The translations under genes were made by a program, and so were the position numbers. The notes under the pieces were generated by a model. It was not told where the DNA came from. It saw only the letters and a program-made list of their open reading frames with translations, and made no database searches. Source: Methylococcales bacterium (lineage in GTDB: Bacteria > Pseudomonadota > Gammaproteobacteria > Methylococcales > Methylomonadaceae). Taken from it: DNA of 35,101 bases. The stretch spans positions 1-35,101 of the forward strand of contig JAGLDH010000060.1 in assembly GCA_023145835.1 (NCBI GenBank), written 5' to 3'. Below, piece after piece: positions 16,964-25,298 of this stretch (its first letter is position 1; every line of letters starts with the position of its first letter).

Positions 16964-17275
16964 ATAAATATTGAATGTTTTTTATGTTTATCCCAAGTTG
17001 GTGGGGCATCATATACTCTGTATGAAGAGAGTTAAAATCTATATATTTTATTAGTGTATTTAATATTAATGGTTTACACAGAAGTTACAAATTAACTGAG
17101 AGTTATTTTCTGCTGTAAAATAAACAAATAACAGTATCTTTATTTGTATAGAGACCATAAAAGACTGTGTAGTCTTTGTATAAAACATATTTCTTAATTA
17201 ATTAGAGAATAGTATAGTAAATGATTGAAAAAAAGCTATATTGGCTCGTAAGCTTTCAGGGTGTTGATTGTTACT
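16964..17275. other. Divergent intergenic region between the PilZ gene and tusB
   Basis: About 310 AT-rich bases serve as the upstream region of both divergent genes. I found no coding remnant, long hairpin or recognisable operator. Confidence 0.4.
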
Positions 17276-17569
17276 ATGTTGCATTTAATTTTCCAATCAA
17301 CTTTTGATGGTTCACTTTTACATCGTATGGATAGTGGTGATGATCTCGTGTTCCTTGAAAGTTCTGTTTTTCGCCTTATTAAAGGGAGTGGTTTGACTGA
17401 TGAACTACAGAAAATGATCAAACTTAATATTAATTTATATGTGTTGAAATGTGATCTCGAAATAAGAGGCATTGATGCGAGCGAGTTAGTCTTGGGGTTT
17501 GATATCATTGATTATTCCGGTTTAGTCCAGTTAACTGAGAAAAACAAGGTGATTCGGACGTGGAGCTAA
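17276..17569 (+). CDS. tusB: TusB/DsrH-family sulfur-transfer protein
   Basis: A small DsrEFH-fold protein involved in relaying persulfide sulfur, for example in 2-thiouridine modification of tRNA. From the ATG at 17276 it has 97 residues beginning MLHLIFQSTFDGSLLHRMDS, which matches TusB starts (MLH...). An in-frame GTG at 17261 would add five residues but has no family support. Typical segments are SGDDLVFLESSVFRLIKG, a short YVLKCDLEIRGI strand with a Cys, and VIDYSGLVQLTEKNKVIRTW-like C-terminal residues. It overlaps the following dsrC gene by 10 bases. The usual partners TusD and TusC (DsrE, DsrF) are not upstream, where there is only AT-rich spacer, so they must be elsewhere or absent. 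Confidence 0.85.
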   Translation: MLHLIFQSTFDGSLLHRMDSGDDLVFLESSVFRLIKGSGLTDELQKMIKLNINLYVLKCDLEIRGIDASELVLGFDIIDYSGLVQLTEKNKVIRTWS

Positions 17570-17892
17570 TTGTAGAAGAACAGGTTTTAAAAACAACAGA
17601 TGAAGGGTTCTTAGTCGATTTAAATGATTGGAATGAGAATGTTGCATTGAAAATTAGTCAGTTAAATGATTTAGAATTGACACCTCTTCATTGGGAAATT
17701 TTGCTTTTTATTCGGCACTATTATCAAGCGTTTAAGCATTTACCTAACGCTCGCGTGTTTACAAAAGCAATTAAAAAAGAATTTGGGGAAGATAAAGGGA
17801 ATAGCCGATATCTGCATAAATTATTCCCTCAAGGCCCCTTAAAATATGCTTGTAAAATTGCAGGACTGCCAAAACCACCCACTTGTTTATAG
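17560..17892 (+). CDS. dsrC: DsrC/TusE-family sulfur carrier with both C-terminal cysteines
   Basis: A 110-residue sulfur-carrier protein that holds sulfur on its flexible C-terminal arm. Family marks are TDEGFLVDLNDWNENVA, LTPLHWEILLFIRHYY, EFGEDKGNSRYLHKLFPQGP and the end ACKIAGLPKPPTCL. It has the penultimate cysteine (C109) and a second one exactly 11 residues earlier (C98). True DsrC proteins have both, whereas simple TusE proteins keep only the last, so it could form the intramolecular disulfide or trisulfide of DsrC. No dsrAB or other dissimilatory sulfur genes are visible, so tRNA thiolation or a regulatory or persulfide role is equally possible. The start is GTG 17560, overlapping tusB. 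Confidence 0.88.
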   Translation: MELIVEEQVLKTTDEGFLVDLNDWNENVALKISQLNDLELTPLHWEILLFIRHYYQAFKHLPNARVFTKAIKKEFGEDKGNSRYLHKLFPQGPLKYACKIAGLPKPPTCL

Positions 17893-17978
17893 CGCCAAAA
17901 ATAGTGAAACCTTAGGCTATCAATTTAATCAAACTATCATAATTTGAATTGCCACGCTCTTTATCTTACTGACGATAC

Positions 17979-18419
17979 TCAGCACTTTTTATCAGCATAA
18001 GCAGCGAGTGCTTGTCTGCTTCCATCCATATGTAATTCTATTGGTATCGTTAACTCGCGAAGCTTATTGATTTTTTTTGAATCGCTGGTAACAAGAACTA
18101 ATTGTTTAGGTTGACCTAAGACAGGAGGTTGTAGTGAGGTATTAGACTGAATAGATACAATGGCTAATATTTTGCTAAGGAATAATTCCTTTCTTCTGTA
18201 GTTGTCAGCAATATTTTTCTTAGATCAGTTAATTATTCCTTTGCTTTGTTGTTTATCCATTAAAGCTAAGTTTATTAGATCTTTTCAATGTTTAAGGAAG
18301 CTTTGATCAAATCCAATTATTTTTAGCTTACTAAAACGGCTGCTATTTTCCACAAAGATCGATGCAATAGAATGACAGTTATCTCTTACTTCGTGAAAAA
18401 TATGACCGTTTTTTCTGCG
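17979..18419 (-). pseudogene. Decayed coding sequence of unknown family (two fragments)
   Basis: Two minus-strand stop-to-stop stretches read like real protein. Fragment one (18285-18419) includes GHIFHEVRDNCHSIASIFVE and RFSKLKIIGFDQSFLKH. Fragment two (17979-18224) includes DNYRRKELFLSKILAIVSIQ, LGQPKQLVLVTSDSKKINKL, IPIELHMDGSRQALAAYADK and KC before the stop. Neither has a plausible start codon, and the frame changes between them. Amino-acid composition is far from random AT-rich translation, which argues for a dead gene. I do not recognise the family. Confidence 0.35.
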
Positions 18420-18654
18420 CTAAATTCTAATTAACTTAATCAGAGAGTCCTTAAGGGCAGGCTCTAAATGAAATATTTTTTGTCGACTTCAATGCTTGGT
18501 TTTAATGAGTATTGGAAACTTAAATTGACATTCTAAATAGGTATTATTATTCATGTTTTTATTTTTATAAATAAACTATACAATAAATAAAATTATGTTT
18601 CATCTCTGCTGGAAACTTTATCTTATGAAAATAATTGCATATATTTATTAAAAA

Positions 18655-19992
18655 ATGAATAATTTAATAAACTTAAAAAAAACAGCAATAATAGGACTTA
18701 TTTGTGTCTCATTGTCTCCTCAAGCACAAGCAGAGTCTGAATTGCTTATGCTAATCAAAATGCTACATAAAAATGGAACAGTAGATGATGCTCAGTATGG
18801 GCGATTACTGGATGAAATTAACACTAAAAAAACAATTCATAACCAAGAAAAAGTACCAACATCACAAAATGATGAGAAAACACCAGTAGAGTTAGTGGTT
18901 GATAAAGGTGGAATTCAAGTTAAAACAAGTGATAATGAGTTTTTAGCAAAAATAGGCGGACGCGTTCAACTAGATTCTGCTTGGTACGATGAAGATGGTG
19001 TTGAAATGGGAAATGGAACAGAAATACGACGCGCTAGATTGTATATTCAAGGACATATGTTTCATGATTGGGGATATAAGTTACAGTATGATTTTACGGG
19101 TTCTGGAGTAGGGGGAATTAAGGATGCTTTTATTAGCTATAATGGTTTTGATCATGTTCAATTAAAAGTGGGTAATTTTAAAGACCCCTTTATGTTACAG
19201 GAACAAACCAGTTCGAAATATATCTCTTTTACAGAGAGGTCGTTACTTGACATATTTACTCCCGGTCGACATATCGGTGTAATGGCTTCTACAAAACATA
19301 AGCACTGGACTGCTTCTGCTGGTTTTTTTGGTGACACTGTAAGTACCTCTAAGGCGGGTAAAGACGAAGGGTGGAGTGCATCAGGTCGGTTAACTTATAC
19401 ACCTTTTAATGAGAAAGCACGTGTCGTTCACTTAGCTGTTGCAAGTGATTATCGTGAAATGAATGATGGTGGAAAAGTTAGGTTTAAACAGCAAGTAGAA
19501 ACACATGTGTCAGGTACTAACATTATAGATACCGGATCAATTTTTGCTGGTAGTACATTTAAACTAGGGACAGAGCTGGCTATTGTAGAAGGTTCTTTTT
19601 CTATGCAATCAGAATACATCTGGACTAAAGTTGAACGAAATGGCGCGCCTGACCTTGATTTTGATGGCTGGTATGCAGAAGCTGCTTTCTTTTTAACAGG
19701 TGAATCACGTAATTATCAAAAAGGGAAATTTGGTGGAATTAAACCCAAAGGTATTGTCGGTCACGGAGGTATTGGTGCGTGGCAACTTGCAGCACGTTAT
19801 GGCTCAGTTGATTTAAATGACCACGAAATTGATGGTGGGCAAGCTGATAGTGTCACGGTTGGAATTAACTGGTTTCCAACCTCGACTCTTCGTTTTTCTG
19901 GAAACTATGTCAATGTGTTAGATGTTGATGGTGGAAAGCATCATGGTGAAGAACCTAGCTTATTTCAAGTTCGTGGACAATGGGCATTTTAA
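18655..19992 (+). CDS. OprP/OprO-type outer-membrane porin
   Basis: A 445-residue outer-membrane beta-barrel. The signal peptide (about 1-26) ends PQAQA|ES. A short helical segment follows (ESELLMLIKMLHKNGTVDDA ... YGRLLDEI), a periplasmic region typical of phosphate-selective porins of the OprO/OprP family. The barrel starts near residue 95 with FLAKIGGRVQLDSAWYDED. Family segments are EIRRARLYIQGHMFHDWGYK, YDFTG, QLKVGNFKDPFMLQEQTSS, FTERSL, W-x-LAARYGSVDLND and the final FQVRGQWAF, ending in Phe as barrel proteins do. Its stop is one base from the start of the tungstate-binding protein gene, so the two are coexpressed and the porin may serve oxyanion uptake other than phosphate. The start lacks a clear ribosome site. 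Confidence 0.88.
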   Translation: MNNLINLKKTAIIGLICVSLSPQAQAESELLMLIKMLHKNGTVDDAQYGRLLDEINTKKTIHNQEKVPTSQNDEKTPVELVVDKGGIQVKTSDNEFLAKIGGRVQLDSAWYDEDGVEMGNGTEIRRARLYIQGHMFHDWGYKLQYDFTGSGVGGIKDAFISYNGFDHVQLKVGNFKDPFMLQEQTSSKYISFTERSLLDIFTPGRHIGVMASTKHKHWTASAGFFGDTVSTSKAGKDEGWSASGRLTYTPFNEKARVVHLAVASDYREMNDGGKVRFKQQVETHVSGTNIIDTGSIFAGSTFKLGTELAIVEGSFSMQSEYIWTKVERNGAPDLDFDGWYAEAAFFLTGESRNYQKGKFGGIKPKGIVGHGGIGAWQLAARYGSVDLNDHEIDGGQADSVTVGINWFPTSTLRFSGNYVNVLDVDGGKHHGEEPSLFQVRGQWAF

Positions 19993-19993
19993 T

Positions 19994-20893
19994 ATGAAAT
20001 TTTTTTTACTGATACTGTTTTTACCCTGCCTTTTTACTCAGCCTGGCTGGGCCGAAGATATTTTAAGAATGTCTACAACAACGAGTACAGAAAATTCTGG
20101 ATTGTTAAAGGTGTTAAACCCCGTTTTTGAAGCAAAACATAATATTAAAATGCATGTTATTGCTGTAGGTACAGGTAAAGCCCTTAAAATTGGCGGAAAT
20201 GGTGATGTGGATATTGTATTTGTTCATGCTCCAGAGACAGAATTACAGTATGTTAAACAGGGTGACTTTATTGATCGTGCTGTTGTTATGCATAATGATT
20301 TTGTGATTGTTGGCCCAGAAAATGACCCGGCTGTTATTGCTGCAAGCAAATCAGTAGAGGAAGCATTAGCCAAAATTGCCAGCACAGAGTCTGCATTTAT
20401 TTCGCGTGGAGATGATTCTGGTACCCATAAAAAAGAAAAAAAAATATGGAAACAGTCAGGCATATCCCCTGAAGGAATGTGGTATTCGGCTGTTGGGCAA
20501 GGGATGGGGGCAGTTTTAAAAATTGCGGATGATAAAGAGGCTTATGCTTTAACTGATCGAGGAACACAAATTGCCTACTCAGATAAAATAAGTTTAAAGG
20601 TACAGTTTGAAGGTGATACATCACTGTTTAATCCCTATCATGTGATGGCGGTTAACCCTGAAAAACATCGTTATGTTCGTTATGGTCTTGCTAAAAAATA
20701 TATCACCTTTATTACTAGTCCAGAAGGGCAAGCCATTATTAATAATTTTAGTAAAGGTGGTGAACAGCTTTTTTATCCAGCGGTTAAAGTAAGCACTGTT
20801 CTAACGACAACTCCTCCTGCACCCATTGAAAAAAAAGAACCCATTAAAGAACAAAATTTTTTGGAAAGTCTTTCAACAGTCATTGCTGAATAA
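19994..20893 (+). CDS. tupA: Tungstate-type ABC transporter substrate-binding protein (TupA-like)
   Basis: A 299-residue periplasmic binding protein with signal peptide MKFFLLILFLPCLFTQPGWA (cleaved before EDI). It carries the TupA hallmark RMSTTTSTENSGLL near the mature N-terminus and SRGDDSGTHKKE in the middle; in this family the TTTS and S-x-G-D-S-G residues hold tungstate. PTS-like DIVFVHAPETE and LTDRGT segments are also typical. The C-terminus has an extra Pro/Thr/Lys-rich tail (TTTPPAPIEKKEPIKEQN) beyond the usual end. The permease and ATPase (tupB, tupC) do not follow; instead there is a feoB fragment on the other strand. Distinction from molybdate or phosphate binding proteins is by motif; direct measurement is absent. 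Confidence 0.85.
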   Translation: MKFFLLILFLPCLFTQPGWAEDILRMSTTTSTENSGLLKVLNPVFEAKHNIKMHVIAVGTGKALKIGGNGDVDIVFVHAPETELQYVKQGDFIDRAVVMHNDFVIVGPENDPAVIAASKSVEEALAKIASTESAFISRGDDSGTHKKEKKIWKQSGISPEGMWYSAVGQGMGAVLKIADDKEAYALTDRGTQIAYSDKISLKVQFEGDTSLFNPYHVMAVNPEKHRYVRYGLAKKYITFITSPEGQAIINNFSKGGEQLFYPAVKVSTVLTTTPPAPIEKKEPIKEQNFLESLSTVIAE

Positions 20894-20935
20894 GGAGCGA
20901 GGTTGTAGGAGGGCTTCTCTATTAAGTTCGACCCA

Positions 20936-21103
20936 CTACCGATTTGTTATTTTTCGTTGTTCGCAAAATAGTATTGATAATAGCCTTTTTTTGCTTAACA
21001 GTATAACACCAGCCCAGTTACTGACATGTTGTCTAGCACCTGTTAAACCATGAAATAAAGTAGTTTTTCCACAGTTAGGATTACCAATAACATCAACAGT
21101 CAT
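20936..21103 (-). pseudogene. feoB 5' fragment (ferrous iron transporter G domain start)
   Basis: On the minus strand ATG 21101-21103 begins [20 protein letters not shown] followed by TGARQHVSNWAGV. This is the G1/P-loop and switch region of FeoB (usual form [27 protein letters not shown]). After this 33-residue match the frame runs through unrelated residues to a stop at 20936. Everything else, including the rest of the G domain and all membrane segments, is missing. It is a gene stub left by a deletion or insertion between tupA and the cytochrome gene. Confidence 0.8.
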
Positions 21104-21253
21104 TTTATCTTTGAATTTATTTTCATTTGAAAAACTCCATCGCTTAGCCTTTAAGGCTTTGCGCGTTCGTTAGATTTTTATCTTGAAATTAAAAAATCTT
21201 TTTTTCAGTGTATACGATACTACGTTTAAAGCTAGCAAGGTTAGGAAGTTGAT

Positions 21254-21283
21254 AGGCACGAGAATCAATGGATACTCGTGCCT
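21254..21283. other. Perfect 9-bp stem hairpin
   Basis: AGGCACGAG and CTCGTGCCT form a perfect stem around a 12-nt loop, between the feoB stub and the cytochrome c' gene. No T-run follows on either strand, so it is not a standard terminator. It could still end the leftward cytochrome transcript in a Rho-assisted way. Confidence 0.45.
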
Positions 21284-21376
21284 TGTGTTGTTTGGTTGAT
21301 TAATAAAAAATCATTGCCGACATGACATATGGATCGTGTGTGTTTTTCATGGTTTTGCTTCTATTCTGTGCATTCC

Positions 21377-21892
21377 TTATTTTTTACGTTTTATTTGTTC
21401 TGAGTCATTACCCGTTCTAGGTTTGTTTTTTGATGTGCTTGCATCACTTACTTTAATTCGATAATTATCATGGCAGCCCTGACACTTTTGCAATGTTTCA
21501 CTGATTTGTTTTAATGTATGTTTCGGATCTTTAATACGTTCAGCATCATCAGCGATACTGTCAAAAGCCATATGTATTGCTTTACCTTGCATCATAAATG
21601 CCTTGGGTAATATGCCATGTAACTTATTTTCTGGGGTTTCTTTCATAGCCATTCCTAGAGGTCTTGCATGTCTTGTAACTTTTTCCAGGTCATCAGCGAC
21701 CAGTGCAGAAACAATAGTTTCTATTCCTTTTAATAAACTGCGCATTTCTGTCAGTACATATGTTTGTTGCGCTTTATTAAGAGAAAGCACTTGACGTTGG
21801 TCATATTCGTTGGCTCCAGAAGTTGTACTGACTGAACCTAGTGCCATTAAAAGGAGTACTTTTAAAAAATATTTTTTCTGTAGTTTTTTCAT
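21377..21892 (-). CDS. Cytochrome c'-like periplasmic mono-haem protein
   Basis: A 171-residue secreted protein. A signal peptide (about 1-27, ending TTSGA) is followed by a region predicted as four helices. One haem site, C137-QGC-H141, lies near the C-terminus, as in cytochromes c' and c-556 (four-helix bundle with CXXCH in the last helix). The bundle starts VLSLNKAQQTYVLTEMRSLL, with a Met at 50 that could be an axial ligand as in cytochrome c-556. After the haem site there is a 30-residue Lys-rich tail, unusual for the family. Cytochromes c' bind NO and are common in methanotrophs; the exact function cannot be read here. A coding remnant directly upstream suggests it once followed another gene. 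Confidence 0.8.
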   Translation of the reverse strand: MKKLQKKYFLKVLLLMALGSVSTTSGANEYDQRQVLSLNKAQQTYVLTEMRSLLKGIETIVSALVADDLEKVTRHARPLGMAMKETPENKLHGILPKAFMMQGKAIHMAFDSIADDAERIKDPKHTLKQISETLQKCQGCHDNYRIKVSDASTSKNKPRTGNDSEQIKRKK

Positions 21893-21930
21893 AAATAAAG
21901 GAATAGATTGATGTTGTGTTTTTATTATTA

Positions 21931-22050
21931 TTAATGTGCCCTGTTACCTGTTTTTAAAGTTCCTCGTTCAGAGAGAAAGTTTACAATAGCATCTGCAATG
22001 TTTTGATTTAAAAAGAATGCTTCATATGCATAACCATGGACTCTAATAGT
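21931..22050 (-). pseudogene. C-terminal remnant of an unknown gene upstream of the cytochrome c' gene
   Basis: A stop-to-stop frame of 39 residues reads TIRVHGYAYEAFFLNQNIAD followed by AIVNFLSERGTLKTGNRAH. It ends 38 bp before the cytochrome ATG. The amphipathic IADAIVNFLSE helix looks like the closing helix of a c-type cytochrome or similar secreted protein, but no haem motif is left. A stop at 22051-22053 and the lack of a start show it is only a tail. Confidence 0.4.
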
Positions 22051-22152
22051 CTAACAAAAGTTCTTAAATAGTTTCGTGATCTTCTTAATATATTTTGGAA
22101 AAGGTTTTACACTATTTATATGTTTTTGTTCAGTGAAATTTTTTGGGTATAG

Positions 22153-22170
22153 ACGATACGATACGATACG
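22153..22170. repeat. Short pentanucleotide repeat (ACGAT)3 ACG
   Basis: Three and a half tandem ACGAT units lie in non-coding DNA between the cytochrome c' and pldA genes. It is too short to be strongly mutable and no gene is directly downstream. The surrounding 22054-22486 shows one minus-strand stretch (ALIDNLLVAKLHPNYFHAAH, about 22250) that may be a dead coding fragment; otherwise nothing is recognised. Confidence 0.6.
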
Positions 22171-22486
22171 GAATGAATTATTTGAAATGAGTGGATTCTT
22201 TAATATGTATTTCTGGTTGCTACAACAGGTTATTTGATGTGCTGCGTGGAAATAGTTGGGGTGTAATTTTGCCACCAATAGGTTATCAATCAATGCCTGT
22301 AAAAAATCAGGTAATGATTGATAGAAGGCTGCCTAGAAAAACATTTTATTGTTTAGATAGGCTGAGGGAAAGTCAATTGTTTTTGGCTGATTTTATAAAC
22401 ACTAGGGAAACGATTATAAACAAAACTGCTATCTTCTAAAATAAATAGAAAACCGTACCCATGTCAAAGTGATAACCACACCAGCG

Positions 22487-23590
22487 TTACATCCAGTCGG
22501 TGAGAGCGAGACCAACACTTAAACGATTAGTGCTAACATTATAATCAATCAAACTTTCACCATAACCGTAAAAATACTGCATATAACCTCGTATTCTGTT
22601 TCCGATGGGAAAGCTCCAGCCCAGTTCAAAAGCCCCTTTATTATCAGAACGAAAATTATTTCTAAACATACTAGAAAAAGTATGATCTTTCCATTTGTAT
22701 CCAACTCTCAATTCACCATGTCCTAAGTATTTTTCAATATCAGGATTATCGTCATTATTATCTTCTTCTGTAATTCGCAGCCAGGGTTTTAAACTGACTG
22801 TGAAATTGTCTTTTTGAAAAATAAAATTTGCATATATTCTATTCCAGCTTCGTGAAAGCGCTCCACTCTGACCATTCGACTGATGCACAGCACCTATATT
22901 TATTACATTATTGGTAATTCCAAAAAATTTCCAGTTATTTTTAAAGGAGATAAAAAGTTCGGGTTCGTGGTTAGTTTCCCGAAATGGGCTAGAAAAGTTG
23001 CTATTATAAGCTTGCCAGAAAGATAGGTTGGTATAGGCCATATAAACGTCACCATAGTCTTTATACAACCCCCTCCAAATTGGAAATTTGAGGCTAACCT
23101 GAAATTTCATTTCGGCACTATCCATTTTTTTTTCTCCTAGTACTGATCGAAATGATTCTTCGTTACGATCAAAGTTATAGGCGAAGGGTAAAAAATAGTT
23201 TGGCTTGTGTGCCGTTAGCATAAAGGGGTTAAGCTCTACGGCTTCTTCCAGTTTAATTCGTCTTGCTATTGGATCTTTGTCTAATGAATTATCAGCTAGA
23301 TCATGATTAGATTGTTCATTGTTAGTAAAATCATCCAAAGGGTGGCTCAAGTTTTTCTGGTTGAGACGGTCAGAGCATTTTTTGCGAATTTCACCGATTG
23401 TTTGATCATTATTAGCTTCTTTAATAGCTTCTAATAAACAGGTTTCCTTGCTATTAGGAGCGGCATTCAAGGAAGGAGTGGCGGAGAGAGTAACTAAAAC
23501 TATCAGTATAGAAAGTAGTCTCTTCGAATGAACAAGGTTTTTTACGTTGAAAGGACTAAAACAAATTAAAATCTTTGATACATTGATCAT
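22487..23590 (-). CDS. pldA: Outer membrane phospholipase A (OMPLA)
   Basis: A 367-residue outer-membrane phospholipase A1 that hydrolyses ester bonds of phospholipids in the outer leaflet. The signal peptide is long (about 1-43, LLSILIVLVTLSATPSLNA), with an extended n-region; an internal start is possible. A 75-residue charged linker with two Cys precedes the barrel. The active site is intact: H236 and S238 in VHQSNGQ and N250 in RSWNR, matching His142/Ser144/Asn156 of the E. coli enzyme. The last barrel strands contain the family's YGYGESLIDYN and the protein ends LALTDWM. Dimerisation and Ca2+ dependence are family properties. It lies alone on the minus strand, divergent from the penta-haem cytochrome gene. 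Confidence 0.93.
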   Translation of the reverse strand: MINVSKILICFSPFNVKNLVHSKRLLSILIVLVTLSATPSLNAAPNSKETCLLEAIKEANNDQTIGEIRKKCSDRLNQKNLSHPLDDFTNNEQSNHDLADNSLDKDPIARRIKLEEAVELNPFMLTAHKPNYFLPFAYNFDRNEESFRSVLGEKKMDSAEMKFQVSLKFPIWRGLYKDYGDVYMAYTNLSFWQAYNSNFSSPFRETNHEPELFISFKNNWKFFGITNNVINIGAVHQSNGQSGALSRSWNRIYANFIFQKDNFTVSLKPWLRITEEDNNDDNPDIEKYLGHGELRVGYKWKDHTFSSMFRNNFRSDNKGAFELGWSFPIGNRIRGYMQYFYGYGESLIDYNVSTNRLSVGLALTDWM

Positions 23591-23886
23591 TTTACATATC
23601 CTGTATAACTAACTATTAATAAGCTTACTACAAGTAAACAGCATTTGAGGGACTTATTTATCTTCAACTAGTAGCTTTTATATCATCTGTTGTTACAGCT
23701 TAGGTGCTTATCAAAAAATTGTGCATTTCTTTAGGTACAGACTAAAATTGAATAAAGTATACTTCACTCGGCCTCGGTTACGCGTGTATAGTTGCAAATA
23801 AGCTATTGATTTAGTACATTGTAATTTAATAATACTTTAAAATACAATATCCTTTCCTTGATATCGATTAACTAAATGGAGTTACT

Positions 23887-25101
23887 ATGTTAGATATGAA
23901 TCATGTCACTCGGTTTTATACATTACTTATCTTGTTATTTTTAAGTAGTTCTATTAATACTGTTCTGGCTCAAAAAAAAGAACCTCTTCATCTTGTCTCT
24001 GCTAAAGAATGTAAAGCCTGTCATGAAGAAATTTATTCCCAATGGAAGGGGTCTATGCACGCCAACAGTACAGCTTTAAAAGATCCTATCCATGGTGCAT
24101 TTTATAAAGCAGTTATTGGTAACCCCAAAGAGGAAGGACTTAAAAAAAAGGATAAGTATCCGGTGTGTTTGCAATGTCATGCACCTGCCGCAGCAAAAGA
24201 TGGCAAAACCAATTTAGCTGCTTTACCTGTTTATAACGAAGGTGTTAATTGTGTTGCTTGTCATACCATAACCAAATTTAAAGGAACTAAAAAAGCTAGC
24301 GGTGGATTAAGGTTAGGTACTAAAGCCTATGAGTTTTCTGAATCATCTTTACAAGGGCCGGGTACAAACCATTCAGGGCCTGATTGGGAACATCCACTAT
24401 TTGAAAACTCGGCAAACCCTGATATTTTTAAAACAAGTGCTGTTTGTATGGGCTGTCATGATCAGCGGAAAAACTCTAATAAAGTTGCTCTCTGTCAAAC
24501 CGGAGGTGAAATTGCTTCATCAGGTGGATCTAATAATTGTCTAAGTTGCCATATGCCTGTAGTCAATGGGAAAGTGGATCATAGTTTATTAGGTGGGCAC
24601 TCAGCCAAAATGGTGAGCAAGGGTTTGTTAATGACAATGTCTACAGTTACGAGAAATAATACATTAGACGTAAGCATTAAATTAACTAATCAGCTGCCTC
24701 ATAATTTTCCAACAGGCGCTCCTTTCAGAAATGTTTATGTCAGGTTAACTGGCTATGACAAGGAAGGGCAGGTAGTTTGGTCAAGTAGTCAATCTCATCC
24801 TGCTCAAGATGATAAAAAAGCTATGTTTATGTATAGTTTGGGTGATAAAGAAGGAAAACCAGCTCCGCCACCTAAAGCAACACAAGTTTTAGGCGATACA
24901 CGATTGAAGCCCCATGAAACCAGGAAATTACTTTATTCTGTACCGAAAATGAAAATTATAAAATTAAGAGCAGTTGCATATTACGATCTACTTTTACCGC
25001 CGATGAAAAAGAAATTTTCAAAACCAGAGCATAAAGAATTAGTAACTTCTAAAATTATCGCTGTGAGTGAAAATAGTATTGATTTGGTCGGTAGAAAATG
25101 A
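23887..25101 (+). CDS. Periplasmic penta-haem cytochrome c (c554-type)
   Basis: A 404-residue secreted protein with signal peptide ending NTVLA|QKK (residue 28) and five CXXCH sites: C42-H46, C94-H98, C122-H126, C187-H191 and C218-H222. The early segment AKECKACHEEIYSQWKGSMH is typical of cytochrome c554-type multihaem proteins (electron transfer or NO/hydroxylamine chemistry). After residue 230 there is no haem site; a beta-rich domain of about 170 residues follows (SIKLTNQLPHNFPTGAPFRN ...). Conserved His residues in the TNQLPHNFPTG stretch may supply distal ligands. A good GGAG ribosome site lies just upstream of ATG 23887. The substrate is unknown. It is transcribed alone, convergent with the next gene. 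Confidence 0.85.
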   Translation: MLDMNHVTRFYTLLILLFLSSSINTVLAQKKEPLHLVSAKECKACHEEIYSQWKGSMHANSTALKDPIHGAFYKAVIGNPKEEGLKKKDKYPVCLQCHAPAAAKDGKTNLAALPVYNEGVNCVACHTITKFKGTKKASGGLRLGTKAYEFSESSLQGPGTNHSGPDWEHPLFENSANPDIFKTSAVCMGCHDQRKNSNKVALCQTGGEIASSGGSNNCLSCHMPVVNGKVDHSLLGGHSAKMVSKGLLMTMSTVTRNNTLDVSIKLTNQLPHNFPTGAPFRNVYVRLTGYDKEGQVVWSSSQSHPAQDDKKAMFMYSLGDKEGKPAPPPKATQVLGDTRLKPHETRKLLYSVPKMKIIKLRAVAYYDLLLPPMKKKFSKPEHKELVTSKIIAVSENSIDLVGRK

Positions 25102-25298
25102 AGTTTAGTTAGCTTTAAATTATTAAAAAAAATTATAGAAATTAAAGTTAACTTGCCCCTGTTTGTTATCTGGGCAATAAGCAGAGACAATGGTGATATA
25201 TAGTGTGGGATATACCTATAGCATAAAAGCTTGAATCCAAATAACACGAATATTTCCTATTATAAAAAAAGTAGAAAACTTAAATTGAACTCTTTATC

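Noticed and set aside
20826-21053. 75-codon plus-strand frame after tupA
   Set aside because: It overlaps the end of tupA and lies antisense to the recognisable feoB stub.
22051-22293. 80-codon minus-strand frame
   Set aside because: TTG start, no ribosome site and mixed composition; only the first 30 residues look protein-like, so it was kept as a note rather than a gene.
22191-22439. 82-codon plus-strand frame
   Set aside because: No ribosome site, no recognisable motif, and it lies antisense to a possible coding remnant.
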